Assembly (NCBI RefSeq): GCF_002305855.1
Contig: NZ_CP022163.1
Coordinates: 2,480,292 to 2,544,291 of the forward strand
Origin: Melittangium boletus DSM 14713
Lineage (GTDB): Bacteria; Myxococcota; Myxococcia; Myxococcales; Myxococcaceae
Reading direction: 5' to 3'
Length of the DNA stretch: 64,000 bases
Shown: positions 45,505 to 54,620 of the stretch, one piece after another
Position numbering within the stretch: position 1 is the first letter of the stretch
How the letters are laid out: each line of letters starts with the position of its first letter
Notes under the pieces: generated by a model
Seen by the model: only the letters and a program-made list of their open reading frames with translations
Told to the model about the DNA's origin: nothing
Database searches by the model: none
Program-made: the position numbers and the translations under genes

Positions 45505-46340
45505 TGAGTTCTGCTGCCCTTTCCGCACTGTATGGATCTCAGCCGCTGTTCGTGTGGGTCGAGGACGACGCAACTCGAGTAGCCCTTACGACCGCGTGGG
45601 CAGGTGACCCGGTAGCGATTCATGTTGGGGGGAGCAACGAAACCATCCGAGCTGTGGTTGAGGACGCGTGGCGAAGTGGGATTACCCATGTCTTCGGCGT
45701 AGTTGATCGAGATTTCGGCCGCAGCAACTCGCCACGTTGGGCTGCCCCGTCGAATGATCTCCGCACATACATCCTTCAATCCTCTGAGATCGAGAATTTG
45801 GCACTTGATCCAGAAGCGTTGGCAGAATGTGCGTACAATACGGGGAGACGGAGTGAGGCGGAGATTACCGCGAAGTTGGACGAGATCGTCCGCGGGATGA
45901 CTTGGTGGATGGCTTGCTGTGCAGTGCTAGCCCATGTCCGGGATAAACGGAACGAAGACTTTCCGTCGTTTCCAGCAAACGTCACAAATGTCGTCGATCT
46001 GGCCTCAGCCAGTGCTTGCATCTTGCGTAGTGATTGGTTCACAAAACATGTTGCTAATCTTCCCGCATTTGCCCAAACGTCGTGGCTGACAACCGAGTTG
46101 CAGAACCAAGAGTCTCGCCTTGCGCAGGCAGCAGCAAACGGGCAATGGAAAGTGGATTTTTCCGGAAAGCAGATATTCCATCGTGTATCTGAGTTCGTTT
46201 ACACGAAGGGTACCGGGAAGCGGAAGAATATCGACTTGCTTCAGGCTGTGGTGCAAAAACAAGTCGACAATGGTAGGATTGCCGTCGAACTGCGTAACCT
46301 TCGCTCAAGCCTAAGGACTCGTGTTGGCCTTTCGCCCTGA
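45504..46340 (+). CDS. DUF4435/TOPRIM-like protein, AriB-like effector
   Basis: This 278-residue protein starts at TAATG overlapping the ATPase stop. It has a TOPRIM-like layout: Glu20 in FVWVEDD, DxD at 68-70 in GVVDRDF, and the DUF4435 signature SSEIENLAL (E95, E97, N98). In PARIS the DUF4435 protein AriB is a nuclease that cuts host tRNA after activation, causing abortive infection. The same role is the best guess here. It is the last gene of the coupled run; no terminator is evident in the following 150 bases. Confidence 0.82.
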   Translation: MSSAALSALYGSQPLFVWVEDDATRVALTTAWAGDPVAIHVGGSNETIRAVVEDAWRSGITHVFGVVDRDFGRSNSPRWAAPSNDLRTYILQSSEIENLALDPEALAECAYNTGRRSEAEITAKLDEIVRGMTWWMACCAVLAHVRDKRNEDFPSFPANVTNVVDLASASACILRSDWFTKHVANLPAFAQTSWLTTELQNQESRLAQAAANGQWKVDFSGKQIFHRVSEFVYTKGTGKRKNIDLLQAVVQKQVDNGRIAVELRNLRSSLRTRVGLSP

Positions 46341-46517
46341 TCCGAGTGAAGGTGTCAAAATGCGTCTATAGAGAGCATACCAGCACGGCGCTCAAGCCTT
46401 CTGCCGGTGGGGACCTGTGCAGAAGAGCGCACGGTGAGGACGAGCTATAGTTCGCCGAGCCCCGTTTGGACGAGGCGAGTAGGAGTCAGATGGGCCTTGA
46501 GGCGAAGCGCAACGGCG
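46341..46517. other. Intergenic stretch after the island operon
   Basis: No intact gene is seen. Near its end TAGGAG precedes ATGGGCCTTGAGGCG, a 13-codon frame that stops within the MITE-like element. This may be the start of a gene disrupted by that insertion. Confidence 0.4.
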
Positions 46518-46640
46518 CTAGTGGACTGTAAACGAAATTATTGGACGTAGTCGCGTCCCACATGCGCCCTCTTCCTCGGGGAGAGGGCACGTCCACAGGC
46601 CCTCGGACTATGTCCACCTACTTCGTTTACAGTCCACTAG
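46518..46640. mobile_element. MITE-like element with 19-bp perfect terminal inverted repeats
   Basis: The 123-bp segment begins with CTAGTGGACTGTAAACGAA (46518-46536) and ends with its exact reverse complement (46622-46640). The match resumes imperfectly inside (GGACGTAG against CTATGTCC). CTAG at both outer ends may be the target duplication. It has no coding capacity. Confidence 0.8.
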
Positions 46641-46852
46641 ACGGTACTGGCGGGAAACGTGACGGTACCGAGGTTTTCGGTGGCGGCAAGTGCGGTGCGC
46701 AATAGATAATACCTCAGATCCTCATCAAACAGGCGAGCCGTCTCCACCAAGGAGTAGAAGAAGGCGGCCACCTCGATGCTGCACAGCGACTTGAAGCCGT
46801 AGTGATTTTTGCGGTCCATCATCAGCGCACGCCCGGATGTCCTCACGAGCAC
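46637..46852 (-). pseudogene. IS66 family transposase remnant
   Basis: This 71-residue frame matches the C-terminal region of IS66-type transposases (TnpC). It shows DRKNHYGFKSL, EVAAFFYSLVETARL and YYLLRTALAA in the order seen near the end of that family. The catalytic core and N terminus are missing, and the frame abuts the MITE-like element. It is a dead fragment showing past insertion-sequence activity at the right side of the island. Confidence 0.75.
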
Positions 46853-46998
46853 TCTCCTCGCTACGAGTGCGTGGAAAACTGGCGTGACTGAGCCTACCCC
46901 AATTTATTTAGTGGCTCTCCCGCATTTTATGTCCTCCATGTGAGCGAGAGCGTCACTAGAACGGGTCAAGCTCAAGGTGTAGCCTGCGGGTCCTCCAG
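46853..46998. other. Right end of island, no gene recognised
   Basis: About 146 AT-richer bases separate the transposase remnant from the right repeat. Nothing functional was recognised. Confidence 0.5.
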
Positions 46999-47079
46999 CG
47001 GCGCCTCACGGAGTGCCGCTGAAGCTCAGCCCTCCCACGTGTCCAGCATGGCGCGCACCCGCTCGTAGCGCGACAGCAG
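46999..47079. repeat. 81-bp direct repeat, right boundary of island
   Basis: This is the partner of 40924-41004, offset by 6075 bp, with a single mismatch. It contains the true 3' end of the large membrane-protein gene and a copy of the GNAT 3' end. Confidence 0.95.
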
Positions 47080-50000
47080 CTCGGCGCGCTTCGCGGTGAA
47101 GAGCACCATGAAGCCCACCACGCCGATGCCGAGCAGAGAGAGGAAGACCGCGCCCGCGCGGTGATCCCTCGTGCCGAAGCGCGCCAGGTTCGCCACCACG
47201 CACGTCACCAGGAAGGCACTGCCCAGGTAGACGTAGGAGCGGATGCGCAGCGCCACGCCCGCGACCACGCCCACCACGCACACGAAGACGCACACCATCA
47301 TCGCGTGGCCCTCCTGGAACACGACCGCCCTCCACGAGCCCGCCACGTAGATGAGGGTGATGGCCACGGCGCGCAGCCTCGCCTGGGTGTCGGGGTCCAT
47401 CGAGTCTCGGAACACCCACAACAGCACCAGCAACGAGATGCCCGCGGGAATGACATAGAATTGAGGATCCCCCGCGCCCGTGCCCATCCACACCATGACG
47501 AGCGCCGCGTTGAAGGCCGCCGCCGACACCAGCGAGCCCACCCCGCGCTGAGAGGGATGCGAGGCCAACGCGGCGAAGTGCGCGGCATGGCCCACGAGCA
47601 GCGCCGCCACGTACAGCGGCTGGTGCCACGGCGCGGTGAGCAGACCCGCCATGGGGAAGAGGAAGGCCCCCCACAACGCCGGACGGCGGAAGGCGGGCAA
47701 TCCCGCGCCCTCGCGCTGCGCGAGGACGTACAGGCCGGAGAAGAGCACGCCGCCCGCCAGCGCCACCAGGCTGTCCGCCGTGCCCAGCCCCGAGGCCACC
47801 GCGTGCAGGCGCGCCGACAGGTAGCCGAACACCAGCGTCCCCTGCGCCAGGAAGGCGGACGTCTCGTCCTCCTCGCGGATGGCGCGGCGCACCAGCGCGA
47901 AGAAAAGCACCGCCAGGCTGACACAGGCGATGAGCGCGCCTCGCACCGAGTCCGGAGAACCGGACACCAGCATCAGGCCCAGGAGGATCTCCACCATCGC
48001 CACCTGGGCGAAGGCATGGCCCACGCTCCGGCGCACGCGCTCGCCCGCGACGGACAGGGCCAGCGTGGCCAGCAACGCACTGCCCGCGCCGAACAAGGGC
48101 AGGATGAGCGCCGCGCCCTTGCCCGTGGAGAACACCGCGCCCACGTGGCTCAGCAACAGGTGCTGCACCACGAGCGAGGCGAGCCACCCCACCCACTCGC
48201 GCTCGCGGCGCCGGTACACCACCGCCCACGCCGAGCCGAGTCCCAACAGCACGCACGCCGGCGTGCCCGGATGCGTCAAGCTGCGCAGCCCGAGGACGGA
48301 AGCGAGCGACATCATCCAGCCCGCGTGATGCAGCGCCACGCCCACGTCCACGTCCCGCTTGTCCAGCCACGTGCCCGCCATGCACAGCAGCAGACCCGTG
48401 CCGCTCAGCACCGCGGGCGACCACAGGGGCGGGATCGCCGCGAGCAACACCCCCGCCAGCAGCGCCGTGGCCACGTTGGCCATCAACCGCTCGCGCGTCA
48501 CCATCAATACCAGCGCCGTGAGCCCGCCCAGCAGCGCCACGCCCAGGGGCATCCCACCGAAGTGCAGGAAGCCCAGGTGTTGCACCACGGGAATCGCCAG
48601 GGCGATCGCGCCCGCGAACCACAACGGCTCGCTCCAGGTGGACTCGAGCCCCGGCGACACACGCGCCGCCAGCCGGCTCAGCACGCGCTGCACGCTTCCC
48701 CGCTGACACAGGGCCGACAGGACGGCCGAGGCGAGCGCCACGCCCACGAAGGCCAGCGCCGCTTCCGGACGCCACTCGAGAAAGACGTGCTCCGGCGTCC
48801 GGCCCAACGACGCACCGGCGAACGTGAGCAACGACACCGTCAACATCCAGCCCTGGGACAGGAGGAAGGTGCCCACCAGCAGGACCCCCGACAGCACCAG
48901 GATGGCGCCCTGCGAGGGCTCGACCACCAGCGACGCCAAGGCGAGCACCAGCGCGCCCACCACCGACACCGGCAACAGACGCTCATCCCTTGGCGCGCGG
49001 AAGAAGCGCGCCAGGCGGAGCGGCAGGTGGTGCGCGAGGAAGCCGAGCGCGAGCAACAGGACGATGCCCACCGGGTGCAACGCGGGACGGAGCGACAACA
49101 GGCCCGCGCTCAGCGCCACGCGCACGGAGGGCAGGGGACCCGGCAGCAGCACGAGCGCGGACACGAGCGGAGCCAGATGCTCGGGGCGGAGCCGCGTCAT
49201 CCACATCGCGAGGACGCCCACCAGCGTCAGGGCTCCCTGCATATAAGCGGAGAGCCGATGCACGACCGCGTCTTCTTCCCTCCCGAGCAGCAGGCGGCGG
49301 GCGGCGGGCAGATGCTCCGCGGCACGCACCATCCCCAGCATGAACAAGGGCAGCAGGGAGCCAATCCCCTTGAGTCGGGGCTCGTCTCCGAGCAGGAGGA
49401 GCACCCACAGCGGAGAGAGCGCGGCGAAGAACGGCTCGCGGTTGGCCCGCGTCCAGACCCAGGGCAGAACCACCGTGCCCACGAGAACCAGGGGCGCCAG
49501 GACCCGATTGGCCAACACACAGGCCACCAACAGGAACGGCATGGCGCACAGGGTCGCCGCGAGCGCGAAGCGGCGCCCCCCCGCGAGGACACGCGAGGCC
49601 GTGCGGTTCGACTCCAGGAGCGCGATCAGACTCAGGATCGTGGCCACGCCCAGCGCGTGAGGAGCGCGGAACCCCTTCCCCAACAGCATGGCCGTCCAGA
49701 GGGACGCGCACACCACGGCCAAGGACGGATGCAGCGAGCGCGCGGTGAACAGGGCCGCGAGCATCCCGCCCAGCGCGAGCGGATAGGGCTGTGAACGGGA
49801 CGCGGAGAACGCGACGGCCACTGGATAGACGAGCGCCACGACTCCGGCGGTGAACGTGCTCGCGTCACGGCCCCGGCGCGCGGCGATGACCGAGGCCCCC
49901 AGGGACCACAGGACGAACAGGGCCATGGACAGCCCCGGCGTCATCCAGGGCCAGGCGTGCAGGAAGCCCACGCGGGACAGCAGCGCGACACCGCCCAGGA

Positions 50001-52428
50001 TGACCGCGAGCGGGCGCACGTCGGGCAGGCGCATCGACGCCACGCCCACGGCGGCGGCCGCCAGGAGCACGGTGACCCCGAACCAGGGTACCTGACCGGC
50101 CACCCCCCAGATAAACGCCAGGAGCGCGTAGCTCACCCCCGACCCCGCGAGCATTCGCAAGCGCTCCGCGCGCCCACTCAACACCGAGAGCCCGCAGGCG
50201 GCGAGGGCCAGCGCCGGAGGCACCCACTCGGGGCCCGCGAAGCTCGCGAGCTTGGGCACCACGGCCGCGGCCCCACAGGCCGCGACGGCGAGCAGGTACG
50301 GGTTGGCGAGGTTCCAGGCCACGAGCAACATGGCCGCCCCCGACAGGCCCATGCCCACCAGCGCCGCCGCATGGGTCCCCCCCTGCAGCGAGAAGAAGAA
50401 GCCCGCCGACGACAGCCAGCCAGCCACGACGTGGAATCCCGTTCCCGCACGGGGCGCGGACCGCCGGGGCAGCCAGGCGAACCCGAGCGCGATCCCACCA
50501 CACACCACCGCTCCCACGGCGGGACCGAACAGCGCCGGCGCGGAGAACGCGAGCAGGGCGCTGATTCCAGCGCCGACGAGGGACAGGTACAGGCGCTCGA
50601 AGCGCCAGCCGCTGGCCACGCACAGCACCATCAGCGCGAGCGTGCACCAGAAAGCGGGGTACAGGTTCGTCCCCACGTGGCTCGCGAGGACGAAGAGCGG
50701 ACTGGCGATGGCGGTGGAGCGCAGGAGGATCTCCGCGCGCGCCTCGTCGTCTTCCGAGTCGCGGGACAACAACCACCCGGCGCCGACAGTGCCCGCCACG
50801 ACGAAGGGCAGGGCCGAGAAGGCACGCACCTGCATCCCGGACGCCCCGTCGAACCAGGAGGCCCGGAACGCGTCGAGCGAGTCACGCACGCCACCGGGCA
50901 GCAACTGGTCCACGGAGGTGTAGGCGAGGTAGACGCCCGCGTAGACGGCATACAGCCAGGGCAGCCGGCCTGGAGCCCCCTGGGAGAGCCCGAACACGGT
51001 CCAGACGAAGGTGGCCGCGGTGAGGAAGAAGGCCGGAGGCGAACCCGTGGCCGCCGCCACCACGCACCCCACCTGGAGGGCGGCGACCCCCACGGACAAT
51101 GAATCCGCCGACTCCTCGGCATCCAGCTCGCGGAAGCGCAGACAGGTGGCGAGCAGGAAGGCGAGGAAGGGCGCGTAGCTGCCCAGGGCCGGAGACGCGC
51201 CCTCGACCCCGAGCGCCAGGTGCAACCGCACCACGAAGAGCAGCAACAGGTAGGCAGGCGCCCCGAGCACGAAGGCGAGAGCCTTACCGTCCCGGTCCTC
51301 GCCAGCGGACTGGCGCGCGAGAACGAAGAAGAAGACACACGGCAGGACGTCGAGCCAGAAGGCGAAGCCACCCATCCGCGCGGCGAGTGGCGCGAGCCCC
51401 ATCATCAGCGTGGTGCCCACCAGCGCGCCTTGCAGGAGGGGCCGCGAGGGCGCGTCGAAGGCCTCCGCGGGCTTGCGCACGAGCGTCGCGGAGGCGAAGG
51501 CCCAGCCGAGCAACAAAGGCACGAGCAACACGGGCGAGATGCCATCGAGACCCAGGCCTCCCACCGGCCCCAGGGCGAGCCCCGCGAAGGGCGCCACGGC
51601 GGCGCCAATGAGCCCGAGGATGCGCCCCGCGCTGGCGAGCGTGTCGCGGCGGCACAGCAGCGCGCCACAGACGGAGAAGGCGGCGGAGTAGCCCGCGGTC
51701 ATCCCGAAGACGACCAGGGAGCGGGAGAAGGACGTGAGCCCGGCCCAGCTATCGAAGGCCAGGTAGAGCGAGCCCGCGACGATGAGGAAGGCGCCAATGA
51801 ACCAGCCGATGCTCTCGTAGAGGAAGGGCTTCCAGACGGTGTCCCAGGTGGACACCTCCTCCACGAGGCGCGCGGCGTTGGTGCGGCGGACCGGAGCCTC
51901 GAACAGGGGCTCGGTGGTCACGGGCGGCAAGAAGTCCCGCGCCTCCCGCTTCGCCTCCCGAGCCTCCTCCGCCCGGAAGTCCGCGTAGGAGAAGGACTCC
52001 GCCTCCTCCCGCACGTCCTCTTCCGGCGCATCCACCTCCGGCGCTTTCTCTTCCGGCGTCTCGGCGACAGGGGCCTCCGCCCTCATGGGCTCGGGCTCGG
52101 GCTTGACCTCCTCGACGAGCGGGACGGACACCGGGACGGGGGCGGGGGCTGGCGCTTCCACGACGGGCGCCGGGGCCACGGCCTGGGGCCGGGTCTCCGC
52201 GATCACCAGGCGCAGGATGCGGCATTGCCGCTCATAGCGTTGAACCAGGTAGTTGCGGGCTCCCTGGGGAACGGCCGAGGAGTCCCAGTGCTCGAGTTCC
52301 TCGAGCAGGAAGTCGATATGGGCGATTTCTTGTTCCAGGGTGTCGCGATCGCGCGACTCCATGGCTTCGCCGCACGCCGCGCAGAGCTGGCCACCCAGCC
52401 GCTCCTGCCGACAGGACGCGCAATACAT
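47026..52428 (-). CDS. Very large polytopic membrane protein with N-terminal zinc ribbon
   Basis: The product has 1800 residues from the ATG at 52428. The N terminus is a zinc ribbon (CASC at 3-6, CAAC at 16-19), followed by a coiled segment and a long Pro/Glu/Ala linker (about 85-180). From about residue 205 the protein is almost continuously hydrophobic with several dozen predicted membrane helices, for example GWFIGAFLIVAGSLYLAF. The pattern resembles DUF2157/DUF2339-type proteins fused in series. The role is unknown; a multi-pass scaffold or envelope polymer function is possible. Its 3' end adjoins the right repeat of the island and is intact. Confidence 0.8.
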   Translation of the reverse strand: MYCASCRQERLGGQLCAACGEAMESRDRDTLEQEIAHIDFLLEELEHWDSSAVPQGARNYLVQRYERQCRILRLVIAETRPQAVAPAPVVEAPAPAPVPVSVPLVEEVKPEPEPMRAEAPVAETPEEKAPEVDAPEEDVREEAESFSYADFRAEEAREAKREARDFLPPVTTEPLFEAPVRRTNAARLVEEVSTWDTVWKPFLYESIGWFIGAFLIVAGSLYLAFDSWAGLTSFSRSLVVFGMTAGYSAAFSVCGALLCRRDTLASAGRILGLIGAAVAPFAGLALGPVGGLGLDGISPVLLVPLLLGWAFASATLVRKPAEAFDAPSRPLLQGALVGTTLMMGLAPLAARMGGFAFWLDVLPCVFFFVLARQSAGEDRDGKALAFVLGAPAYLLLLFVVRLHLALGVEGASPALGSYAPFLAFLLATCLRFRELDAEESADSLSVGVAALQVGCVVAAATGSPPAFFLTAATFVWTVFGLSQGAPGRLPWLYAVYAGVYLAYTSVDQLLPGGVRDSLDAFRASWFDGASGMQVRAFSALPFVVAGTVGAGWLLSRDSEDDEARAEILLRSTAIASPLFVLASHVGTNLYPAFWCTLALMVLCVASGWRFERLYLSLVGAGISALLAFSAPALFGPAVGAVVCGGIALGFAWLPRRSAPRAGTGFHVVAGWLSSAGFFFSLQGGTHAAALVGMGLSGAAMLLVAWNLANPYLLAVAACGAAAVVPKLASFAGPEWVPPALALAACGLSVLSGRAERLRMLAGSGVSYALLAFIWGVAGQVPWFGVTVLLAAAAVGVASMRLPDVRPLAVILGGVALLSRVGFLHAWPWMTPGLSMALFVLWSLGASVIAARRGRDASTFTAGVVALVYPVAVAFSASRSQPYPLALGGMLAALFTARSLHPSLAVVCASLWTAMLLGKGFRAPHALGVATILSLIALLESNRTASRVLAGGRRFALAATLCAMPFLLVACVLANRVLAPLVLVGTVVLPWVWTRANREPFFAALSPLWVLLLLGDEPRLKGIGSLLPLFMLGMVRAAEHLPAARRLLLGREEDAVVHRLSAYMQGALTLVGVLAMWMTRLRPEHLAPLVSALVLLPGPLPSVRVALSAGLLSLRPALHPVGIVLLLALGFLAHHLPLRLARFFRAPRDERLLPVSVVGALVLALASLVVEPSQGAILVLSGVLLVGTFLLSQGWMLTVSLLTFAGASLGRTPEHVFLEWRPEAALAFVGVALASAVLSALCQRGSVQRVLSRLAARVSPGLESTWSEPLWFAGAIALAIPVVQHLGFLHFGGMPLGVALLGGLTALVLMVTRERLMANVATALLAGVLLAAIPPLWSPAVLSGTGLLLCMAGTWLDKRDVDVGVALHHAGWMMSLASVLGLRSLTHPGTPACVLLGLGSAWAVVYRRREREWVGWLASLVVQHLLLSHVGAVFSTGKGAALILPLFGAGSALLATLALSVAGERVRRSVGHAFAQVAMVEILLGLMLVSGSPDSVRGALIACVSLAVLFFALVRRAIREEDETSAFLAQGTLVFGYLSARLHAVASGLGTADSLVALAGGVLFSGLYVLAQREGAGLPAFRRPALWGAFLFPMAGLLTAPWHQPLYVAALLVGHAAHFAALASHPSQRGVGSLVSAAAFNAALVMVWMGTGAGDPQFYVIPAGISLLVLLWVFRDSMDPDTQARLRAVAITLIYVAGSWRAVVFQEGHAMMVCVFVCVVGVVAGVALRIRSYVYLGSAFLVTCVVANLARFGTRDHRAGAVFLSLLGIGVVGFMVLFTAKRAELLSRYERVRAMLDTWEG

Positions 52429-52519
52429 GACGGGACAACCCCTTCGATGACGCGCCCCTCGGAATCAGGGCGCGTGCGCAGACTACCGCACGCACCCACA
52501 CGAACGCACGCCCCCTCCC

Positions 52520-53368
52520 CTACCCTCGCAGGAAGGCCGTACCGTGGCTGCCTGGCCGCTCGGCCTCGTGCAGGAGCGCGTCCGGCGGCGACAGCCCGAC
52601 GATGTGGATGGCCTCGATGCCTTCCTCCAGCATCTCCAGGCTCTCCTCCACCTTGGGAATCATCCCGCCCTGGATGACCCCATTGGCGATCTTCTCGCGC
52701 GCCTGGATGGGCGTGAGCGTGGGCAGCCGCGTGGAGGCGTCATCCTTGTTCGCGAGCACGCCGGGCACGTTGGACACCAGGAAGAGCTTGGCCGCGCCCA
52801 GCTTCGCCGCCACGCGCGTGGCCACCGTGTCCGCGTTGATGTTGAAGGCCTGGCCCTGGTCATCGCCCGCGAGCGAGCCGAGCACGGGCACCAGCCCCGC
52901 GTCCGCGATGCGCCCGAACATGTCCGTGTCCACGCCCACCACGTCACCCACCAGGCCCAGGTCCACCGGCTCCGGCCCCGCGCCGCTCATCACCTTGGGC
53001 GGACGGCGCCGCGCCTGGATGAGCCCCGCGGACATGCCCGTGGTGCACAGCGCGGGCACTCCCGCGAGCCGGAAGGCCGCCGCCACGTCCACGGACACCT
53101 GGCCCGCGAGCGACATCTTCATCACCTCGAGCGTGGCCTCGTCCGTGTAGCGCCGCCCGGCCACCATCCTCGGTTGCAGACCGAGCTTCTTCTGCAGCTC
53201 GGTGGCCTGGGGCCCACCGCCATGGATGACGGCCACGCGGATGCCCGCGTCACGGAAGGCCCGCACGGCGGCGCCCACGCTCGCGGCGAGCCTCGGCCGG
53301 TCCTGCGCCAGCTCGCCGCCAATCTTCACCACGAACCAACGCCCCCGGAAGTCCGCCAGTCCGCTCAC
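52520..53368 (-). CDS. argB: Acetylglutamate kinase ArgB
   Basis: This 282-residue amino-acid kinase catalyses the second step of arginine synthesis, phosphorylating N-acetylglutamate. Signature elements are VVKIGGEL near the N terminus, VIHGGGPQ, DVVGVDTDMF, FNINADTVATRVA and LVSNVPGVL. The GTG at 53368 overlaps the argC stop (GTGA); the frame extends further upstream, but that part is antisense-like sequence over argC. RRRPPKVMSG is characteristic of the branch that includes LysZ-like kinases, so an N-acetyl-lysine role cannot be fully excluded. Without LysW nearby, ArgB is favoured. Confidence 0.93.
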   Translation of the reverse strand: MSGLADFRGRWFVVKIGGELAQDRPRLAASVGAAVRAFRDAGIRVAVIHGGGPQATELQKKLGLQPRMVAGRRYTDEATLEVMKMSLAGQVSVDVAAAFRLAGVPALCTTGMSAGLIQARRRPPKVMSGAGPEPVDLGLVGDVVGVDTDMFGRIADAGLVPVLGSLAGDDQGQAFNINADTVATRVAAKLGAAKLFLVSNVPGVLANKDDASTRLPTLTPIQAREKIANGVIQGGMIPKVEESLEMLEEGIEAIHIVGLSPPDALLHEAERPGSHGTAFLRG

Positions 53369-54429
53369 GGCCACAGTCCCGGCTCGGCGAGCGTCAGGCG
53401 CTCGTCCCAGCCCATCATCAGGTTGAAGCTCTGGATGGACTGGCCCGCGCCGCCCTTCACCAGGTTGTCGAGCGCCGAGAAGCACACCACGCGCCGCGTG
53501 GCGCCCGTCACTGGCCCCAGCGTGAAGCCCACCTCCACGTAGTTGCTGCCCGCCACGCCCACCACCTCGGGCTGACGGCCTCCACCGATGATGCGGATGA
53601 AGGGCTCGTTCGCGTAGGCGCTCTTCCACGCCGCGTTGAGCTGTTCCTGGGTGGTGGCGGCCGGCACCTCGGCGAAGGACGTGGCGAAGATGCCGCGCGG
53701 CAGCGGCGCCGACACCGGCACGAACTCCAGGGACGTGTCCTCGTTCGCCCCCGCGGCGCGCAGCGTCTGGAGGATTTCCGGGATGTGCTGGTGCTCCAGC
53801 GGCTTGTAGGTGCGCAGGTTGGACGCGCGCAGCGGGTGGTGCGTGGTGATTTGCGGATTGGCGCCGCTGCCCGACGAGCCCGTGGCCGCCACCGTGTGGA
53901 TGGGGCCGGAGAGCAGACCCGCGCGCGCGAGCGGCAACAGGCCCAGCGCGATGGTGGTGGCGAAGCAGCCGGGGCTCGCGATGTAGCGCGCCTGGCGGAT
54001 GGCCTCGCGGTTGAGCTCGGGCAGGCCGTAGGTGAAGGAACCCTCGGTGAGCATGTGCGGCGCCGGGTGCTCCACGCCGTAGTACTTCGCGTACGCGGCC
54101 GCGTCGCGCAGGCGGAAGTCTCCCGACAGGTCCACGATGCGCACGCCCGAGGCGAGCAGTTCCATCACCACCTTCGCGGTGGTCTTGTGGGGCATGGCCA
54201 GGAAGGCCACGTCCGCGCCCGCCACGGCCTGCACGGGGGGCAGCTCCTGGAAGGACAGGTCCGTGAGGCCCGCCAGGTTGAAATGGACGTCGCCCACCTT
54301 CTTGCCGATGTTGTCCACCGAGGTGATGCGAACCACCTCCACGTGGGGGTGGAAGAGGAGCCGGCGGAGGATCTCCGACCCGCCGTAGCCGGTACCCCCG
54401 ATGAGAACTGCCTTGACCTTGTTGGCCAT
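53365..54429 (-). CDS. argC: N-acetyl-gamma-glutamyl-phosphate reductase ArgC
   Basis: This 354-residue NADPH-dependent reductase catalyses the third step of arginine synthesis. The dinucleotide-binding start is LIGGTGYGGSEILRRL and the catalytic cysteine lies in ASPGCFATT. TGSSGSGANP and HQHIPEI are typical of the family. The start at 54429 (MANKVK) has GGAG 8 bp upstream. It overlaps argB by 4 bp. Other arg genes are not adjacent. The 191 bp upstream is shared with the divergent GNAT gene. Confidence 0.95.
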   Translation of the reverse strand: MANKVKAVLIGGTGYGGSEILRRLLFHPHVEVVRITSVDNIGKKVGDVHFNLAGLTDLSFQELPPVQAVAGADVAFLAMPHKTTAKVVMELLASGVRIVDLSGDFRLRDAAAYAKYYGVEHPAPHMLTEGSFTYGLPELNREAIRQARYIASPGCFATTIALGLLPLARAGLLSGPIHTVAATGSSGSGANPQITTHHPLRASNLRTYKPLEHQHIPEILQTLRAAGANEDTSLEFVPVSAPLPRGIFATSFAEVPAATTQEQLNAAWKSAYANEPFIRIIGGGRQPEVVGVAGSNYVEVGFTLGPVTGATRRVVCFSALDNLVKGGAGQSIQSFNLMMGWDERLTLAEPGLWP

Positions 54430-54620
54430 GTGCGATGTCTCCGAGTGGGACTTCCCGGGCGGGTGTATAGAGGCGCCCCGCCGGGGAATCCACCTCACCG
54501 CGATGACACGGTGAGCAAGGAGGCGGTCGGGGGCTCGGGGATAGTTCACGTCCGAACCACTGCATCTGGAGCGCCGCGAGCGCTGGCCTCTGAACGGAGG
54601 CTGTGGAAGCGTGCCCGCTC

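Larger units (their letters stand above)
40924..47079. mobile_element. Inserted genomic island carrying a five-gene putative defence operon
   Basis: The segment between the 81-bp repeats interrupts two convergent genes exactly at their 3' ends without damaging either. Recombination between the repeats would restore a minimal junction. Internal DNA is clearly lower in GC and uses more A/T-ending codons than the flanks. It carries five coupled genes, a MITE-like inverted-repeat element and an IS66 transposase remnant. No integrase or intact transposase is present, so it is either non-autonomous or immobilised. Confidence 0.85.

Noticed and set aside
40948..47079. CRISPR array or tRNA attachment site for the island
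   Set aside because: The only long repeats are the two 81-bp boundary copies, which contain gene 3' ends; no tRNA-like cloverleaf or spacer pattern is present.
47161..49794. Long plus-strand frame opposite the membrane-protein gene
   Set aside because: Composition is His/Arg/Gln-rich with no domain; it is the antisense of a well-supported membrane protein.
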